Below, piece after piece: positions 8,229 through 11,572 of a DNA stretch of 11,572 bases. The first letter of the stretch is position 1; each line of letters begins with the position of its first letter. The position numbers were made by a program, and so were the translations under genes. The notes under the pieces were generated by a model that was given only the letters and a program-made list of their open reading frames with translations, had not been told where the DNA came from and did not search any database. The stretch lies in NCBI GenBank assembly GCA_016193385.1, contig JACPSF010000049.1, positions 1 to 11,572 on the forward strand, in the 5' to 3' direction. This stretch comes from Deltaproteobacteria bacterium (lineage in GTDB: Bacteria; Desulfobacterota_B; Binatia; UBA9968).

Positions 8229-9121
8229 ACGGCAGCTTCCTTCTTCACGTCACGGGCCACGTGTTCCAAGGCACGCCCAACCAGCACCTGGACCATGGCA
8301 CGGCGATAACTCGCTGAACCACGTATATCGGAAATGGGCCGCGCGTCCTTCTCCGCTGCCAGTTGGGCCGCATCCTTCGTGGTGTGCGCTCCAATCGATT
8401 GGCCCCTCAGCGCCTCCTCGGCGTTACGAGCTCGGACAGGTATGGGCGCAACCGCGCCCAGAGCGATCCTTACGTCTTCCCAACTCTTCCCTGCGGCATC
8501 GGGAATGGCGAAGACCGCCACACTGGCGATGCAGATATCCTCCGGAGCCCCACGCGGCCCCAGCTTGTAGAAAATGCCGCGGCCCGCCGCTGAAGCTGCC
8601 GGAACATGCACTTCCGTCAGCACTTCGCGGTTGATCACGGTTTTTCCCGGACCCAAAAAAAAGTCCTCAAGAGGCAGCGAACGGTCTCCTTGCGGGCCCT
8701 CCAGCTTTACCCATGCCCGTAGCGTGAGGAGAGCGGGCGCGCTGTCGGCCGCAGGAGAAGCGTTAGAAAGGTTTCCGCCCAACGTGGCCCGATTGCCAAT
8801 TTGCATAGAGCCAAGAATCCTGAGAGCTTGGGAGAGAAGAGGAAAGCGCTCCCGCACGAGCAGGGCCTTGGCGGTAGCACGGGCGGTGACGGCAGCGCCG
8901 AGACTGAGCCCGCCATCTTCCGCCCGGATGGCGCCGAGCTGCGGGATATGCTTGATATCGACAAGGGCCTGAGGTTTTAGCCGGCGATCCTTCATAGCCG
9001 CCAGAAGGTCAGTCCCACCGGCGAAGACAGAGACATTCCCCTCCAGCCGCTCCAAAATGACTAGCGCTTCTTCAAGCGTCGAGGGTTGATAATAGTCGAA
9101 CGGTGGAAGGATTCCCAGCAT
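8225..9121 (-). CDS. Molybdenum hydroxylase medium subunit, FAD-binding (CoxM/CutM type)
   Basis: 298 residues, standard length. It begins with the family opening (FDYYQPSTLEEAL, 8-20). The FAD pyrophosphate sites are AGGTDL (34-39) and TLGGNLSNASPAAD (113-126). There is no extra Cys-rich insert of the 4-hydroxybenzoyl-CoA reductase kind, so no added [4Fe-4S] cluster is expected. The subunit receives electrons from the two [2Fe-2S] clusters and hands them to an external acceptor. It is first in an FAD / iron-sulfur / molybdenum gene order, the same as coxMSL. ATG 9121 has only a weak Shine-Dalgarno stretch (CAGG, 11 bases away), and the preceding 261 bases hold no gene, so transcription of the hydroxylase operon may begin there. 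Confidence 0.94.
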   Translation of the reverse strand: MLGILPPFDYYQPSTLEEALVILERLEGNVSVFAGGTDLLAAMKDRRLKPQALVDIKHIPQLGAIRAEDGGLSLGAAVTARATAKALLVRERFPLLSQALRILGSMQIGNRATLGGNLSNASPAADSAPALLTLRAWVKLEGPQGDRSLPLEDFFLGPGKTVINREVLTEVHVPAASAAGRGIFYKLGPRGAPEDICIASVAVFAIPDAAGKSWEDVRIALGAVAPIPVRARNAEEALRGQSIGAHTTKDAAQLAAEKDARPISDIRGSASYRRAMVQVLVGRALEHVARDVKKEAAV

Positions 9122-9254
9122 AATCTATTCAGCCTGAACGATTCACGGATTAAGACCCGCCTTTGAAATCGTTTCTGGGAGGATTGCGTCCCGCTTGCGC
9201 CCCGAACTCAACCACCTGTCCTGCCGCTGCTCGCTACAAAGCAAAACGCGTACC

Positions 9255-9283
9255 ATTAAAACAGCATCGGAAACCAGCAGCAA
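9255..9283 (-). promoter_or_regulatory. Possible sigma-70-type promoter for the molybdenum hydroxylase operon
   Basis: On the minus strand TTGCTG (9283-9278) and TTTAAT (9260-9255) are separated by 17 bases; the -10 matches the consensus at five of six positions and the -35 at three. A transcript from here would have a leader of about 125 bases before ATG 9121. It lies in the 261-base gap (9122-9382) after the broken nitrilase, and I see no recognisable riboswitch, terminator or small gene in that gap. This is a pattern match only. Confidence 0.3.
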
Positions 9284-9382
9284 GGCGGTAAACAGGGAGA
9301 CGATTAGTGGTTGTGTCGTGCAATTTTTCCAGTATTTGAGAAATCCCGAGCCGGTTTTTCCTAAAAGCGGAAAGGGCTTGGA

Positions 9383-10284
9383 TTAGCGCTCCGTAGCATC
9401 TGCCGGTGACGGCAAGGAGTCGTCCTCCGGAAGAAAACCATTTTCTGTTGCGACCTTGTCCCGGCTCTTAAATAGCGGCCTGCGGCATACGGCCCGGTCA
9501 TCAATCACCAACTGGAAGAGATCGAAACGATTGTAGTGTCCGGTCAAGTCGTGGCTGATCTTCTCGGAGAGAACAACTTCGGGATCGACCTCCGCGTAGA
9601 GGATCTTTTCACCGCCGCTATCGGGGCCGGCCAGGTACTCTCCGGTAGGGCCGATGATGGAGGAGAAAGCTCCGGTGCCAGCCAACTGCTTCTTTTGCTC
9701 CGGTGCCGTGCAGAGCAATTCCCTCATCTCATCGCTAAACACCGCAAAAGGGCCATTCGATAAAAGCTGTTGGTGTTTTCTCCGCAGATTAGACCCCCCA
9801 CGGGACCGACGTCGATGTGGAAAATTTTCAGGGTGCTCGCGTCTCCGCCCGCATGGACGAGACGCTCCGTCCACGTCGGCACGAGCTTACGGTGCTTCCC
9901 TAAGATCTTTCCGTCCGGGCCGATAAAGAGCTGCGTATTGAACAAAGTGCCGAGGGTTCCCGGCTCGCGCTCGTTAACTCCCATGACAACCGTGGCCCCC
10001 GCCTCCCGCGCTGCCTCGCATAGAGTATCGGTAACCGGACCGGGAATTTCGACCGAATTCTTGAACAGCTCCATGATCAAGGGCTTGCAATCGCGGGCGA
10101 TCCGGTAGTCGAACCAGTGCGGGAAGCCGGGAATGTAAGCCTCGGGAAATCCGATGACACGAGCCCCTTCCTTTCCCGCCTCGCGAATGAGCCGGCAGGC
10201 CTTCTCCGTAGTCTTTTCCCGGTCCAGAAAGACAGGCGCCGCCTGGACCGCCGCCACTTTAAACTTCGGATAACTGTCACCCAT
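9383..10284 (-). pseudogene. Nitrilase, inactivated by an internal deletion with frame change
   Basis: The first part (10284 to about 9766) encodes residues 1-173 of a carbon-nitrogen hydrolase of the nitrilase branch, with the triad Glu48 (GFPEAYIPG), Lys133 (GKHRKLVPT) and Cys167 (GGLICGENTN). This frame then runs out of homology and stops at 9724. A different frame resumes with the C-terminal third at about 9765 (FAVFSDEM, then GTGAFSSIIGPTGEYLAGP and GHYNRFDLFQL) and stops at TAA 9385-9383. From family comparison about 50-60 residues between the catalytic Cys strand and FAVFSDEM are missing, so this is a deletion rather than a single-base slip. ATG 10284 has GGAGG six bases upstream. The intact ancestor would have converted a nitrile to a carboxylic acid and ammonia. 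It follows selD by 73 bases. An assembly error is a possible alternative. Confidence 0.85.
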
Positions 10285-10357
10285 ATTTGACCTCCGTGAA
10301 GCCTGGCAATCTTTCTCCCCAAAAAATGAGAAAGACGGGCCCGGTCGATACCGAGAA

Positions 10358-11410
10358 CTACTCCTCCACGCGAATCCGCCCGCTGGAGTCATCCACAATC
10401 TCGCCGATGAGCGCCGCCGACGTCGTCTTTCTTGCTTTGAGGCGCGAGCGCAGATCCCGAGACTTCTCCTTGGCAACGGCAATTAGAAGACCGCCGGATG
10501 TCTGAGCATCCGAAAGAACCAGCCGGGTCATCTCATCTATCCCGGGATCCCATGCTACCGCCGCCTCCTCCTGTAAGAAGCTATAGTTTTTTCGCGTCCC
10601 ACCGGGGATGCACCCCTCTTTGGCCAGTTCCCAAACCTCAGGCAGAATCGGCACCTTGGATAGCTTGATTTTAGCCCCCACGCCGCTCGCTCGGGTCATG
10701 CCGTAGAGGTGGCCCAACAGGCCAAAGCCGGTGATATCCGTACAAGCGTGAGCGCCCACCTCTGCCATAGCCTCAGCCGCGTCGCGATTCAGAGTGCTCA
10801 TCACCTGGACAGCTCTCTGGACAAGTGAGGCGGAAGCTTTTTGTCTTTTGATCGCGGTCGAGATGATTCCCATGCCTAAAGGCTTCGTGAGGATCAGATC
10901 GTCGCCCGCCCTCGCCCGCTTGTTGGTGACGACCAGGTCCGGATGAATAACGCCGGTGACAGCTAAGCCATACTTTGGCTCATCATCGTCGATCGAGTGG
11001 CCTCCGACGATGAGAACTCCGGCCTCCATAGCCTTCTCAGCACCGCCGCGCAGGATCTCCGCTAATAATTCCTTGGGCAACTTGCCAATTGGAAAGCCCA
11101 CGATGTTCAGGGCCAGAAGCGGTTTGCCACCCATGGCGTAAACATCACTCACCGCGTTAGCAGCCGCGATGGCCCCAAAGCTATAGGGATCATCGACGAT
11201 GGGCGTAAAGTAATCTACCGTCTGAATCAGGGCGATCTCGGGCCCCAGACGATACACCGCAGCATCGTCGCCAGTTTCGATCCCAACCAAGAGGTTCGGG
11301 TCTTCCCGCTTCGGCAGTTGGCTCAGAACCTGAGCAAGATCGGCCGGGCCGATCTTGCAAGCTCACCCAGCCCCGTGGGACAGACTGGTAAGTCGTATCG
11401 TTTCGGCCAT
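10358..11410 (-). CDS. selD: Selenide, water dikinase, selenocysteine-containing (UGA at codon 16)
   Basis: Makes selenophosphate from selenide and ATP, the selenium donor for selenocysteine and selenouridine synthesis. From ATG 11410 the frame gives 350 residues, normal for SelD. It contains one in-frame TGA at 11365-11363, in the context SLSHGAG-U-ACKIGP. This aligns with the SHGAGCGCK motif of E. coli SelD, putting U16 exactly at the catalytic Cys17 and keeping the essential Lys (here 19). Downstream motifs are GDDAAVY (47-53), NAVSDVYAMGGKP, GGHSIDDDEP, DITGFGLLGHL and DAQTSGGLL. The family's codon-17 position is known to be Cys or Sec. GAGG lies eight bases before ATG 11410. Standard gene calling that treats TGA as a stop would truncate it to a start near 11290 and lose the active site. 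The stop is TAG at 10360-10358. Confidence 0.95.
11331..11365 (-). promoter_or_regulatory. Probable bacterial SECIS element in selD
   Basis: Immediately 3' of the UGA (11365-11363) the mRNA can form a perfect 11-bp stem, GCAAGATCGGC (11358-11348) with GCCGATCTTGC (11344-11334), closed by a three-base CCG loop. The UGA itself can pair with UCA (11333-11331) across a four-base bulge (11362-11359). Bacterial selenocysteine insertion elements are hairpins inside the coding region just downstream of UGA that bind SelB, so position and strength fit. The apical loop is smaller than in the well-studied fdhF element, so the exact SelB contact is unclear. Confidence 0.75.
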
Positions 11411-11501
11411 GGTTATCGCCTCAAATCTTATCGGGGTGTTTGTCCTCTGGACGAGGTTTTCGCTCACCGCGGAATGCCCAGACACGACCGACCCCTTATT
11501 C

Positions 11502-11530
11502 CACCTACTGCATGGGCTGGCTTCTGTCAA
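11502..11530 (-). promoter_or_regulatory. Possible promoter for selD
   Basis: A perfect -35 hexamer TTGACA (11530-11525 on the minus strand) is followed 17 bases later by TAGGTG (11507-11502), a poor -10. It would give a leader of about 85-90 bases before ATG 11410. The surrounding stretch 11411-11572 contains no gene I can support on either strand. Weak evidence because the -10 matches only two of six consensus positions. Confidence 0.25.
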
Positions 11531-11572
11531 GGAATTGCGGCTCTCTGGAGCTCGCTTCTCCCGAGCGAAAGC

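Noticed and set aside
9137..9173. AACGATT / AATCGTT inverted repeat in the leader before the hydroxylase operon, as an operator or riboswitch
   Set aside because: Only 7 bp with a 23-base spacer and no match to a known fold; likely by chance.
9724..9770. Programmed ribosomal frameshift in the nitrilase gene
   Set aside because: A frameshift alone would not explain the roughly 50-60 residues of the fold that are missing, and no slippery sequence is evident.
10310..10335. Inverted repeat TCTTTCTC / GAGAAAGA between selD and the nitrilase, as a terminator
   Set aside because: The 8-bp stem is AT-rich with a ten-base loop and is not followed by a T run on the transcribed strand; at most a weak structure.
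10285..10482. 66-codon N-terminal extension of the nitrilase frame
   Set aside because: It is Arg/Ser-rich, overlaps the end of selD, and a good GGAGG plus ATG lies at 10284 where family homology starts.
10358..11290. selD as an N-terminally truncated pseudogene interrupted by a stop
   Set aside because: The TGA sits exactly at the known Cys/Sec position with conserved flanks and a following hairpin, so recoding explains it better than decay.
11411..11572. tRNA-Sec or another small RNA upstream of selD
   Set aside because: I looked for an acceptor/T-arm pattern (GTTCGA-like loop, CCA end) on both strands and found none.

Overview
The window is about 11.6 kb of moderately GC-rich bacterial DNA in which every gene I can support lies on the minus strand, so it reads from the right edge to the left. 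The gene content is a selenocysteine-containing SelD, a three-subunit molybdenum hydroxylase, a secreted NMT1/THI5-type binding protein, a fumarate-reductase-like flavoprotein, an electron transfer flavoprotein (ETF) and a MmgE/PrpD protein. It suggests a metabolically versatile, selenocysteine-using soil or subsurface bacterium, such as an uncultured Deltaproteobacteria-like lineage. That placement is an inference, because no rRNA or marker gene is present.

In transcription order: selD (11410 to 10358) reads through an in-frame UGA at codon 16 and carries a strong hairpin just after it. A nitrilase gene (10284 to 9383) is broken by an internal, frame-destroying deletion. A 261-base spacer with one possible promoter follows. 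Next is a tightly packed molybdenum hydroxylase operon: FAD subunit (9121 to 8225), [2Fe-2S] subunit (8228 to 7746) and molybdopterin subunit (7742 to 5490). Then come an ABC-type substrate-binding protein (5419 to 4406), a TcuA-like FAD dehydrogenase (4330 to 2846), etfB (2825 to 2052), etfA (2047 to 1037), and a MmgE/PrpD-family enzyme that runs off the left edge (1032 to 1).

The left two thirds (9121 to 1) look like one catabolic transcription unit. Gene gaps range from overlaps to about 75 bases. A reasonable reading is that the binding protein captures a small organic substrate, the molybdenum enzyme hydroxylates it or oxidises an aldehyde, and the flavoprotein oxidises (or reduces) a later carboxylate intermediate while exchanging electrons with the ETF. 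The MmgE/PrpD protein would then act as a lyase, epimerase or decarboxylase on a polycarboxylate-like product. No acyl-CoA dehydrogenase, transporter permease/ATPase, regulator or mobile element is in the window. The substrate cannot be named from sequence alone.

The clearest hidden features are the UGA-encoded N-terminus of SelD, which a standard ORF call loses, and the decayed nitrilase. The most interesting system-level feature is the pairing of a TcuA-like flavoprotein with a dedicated ETF and a MmgE/PrpD enzyme behind a molybdenum hydroxylase.
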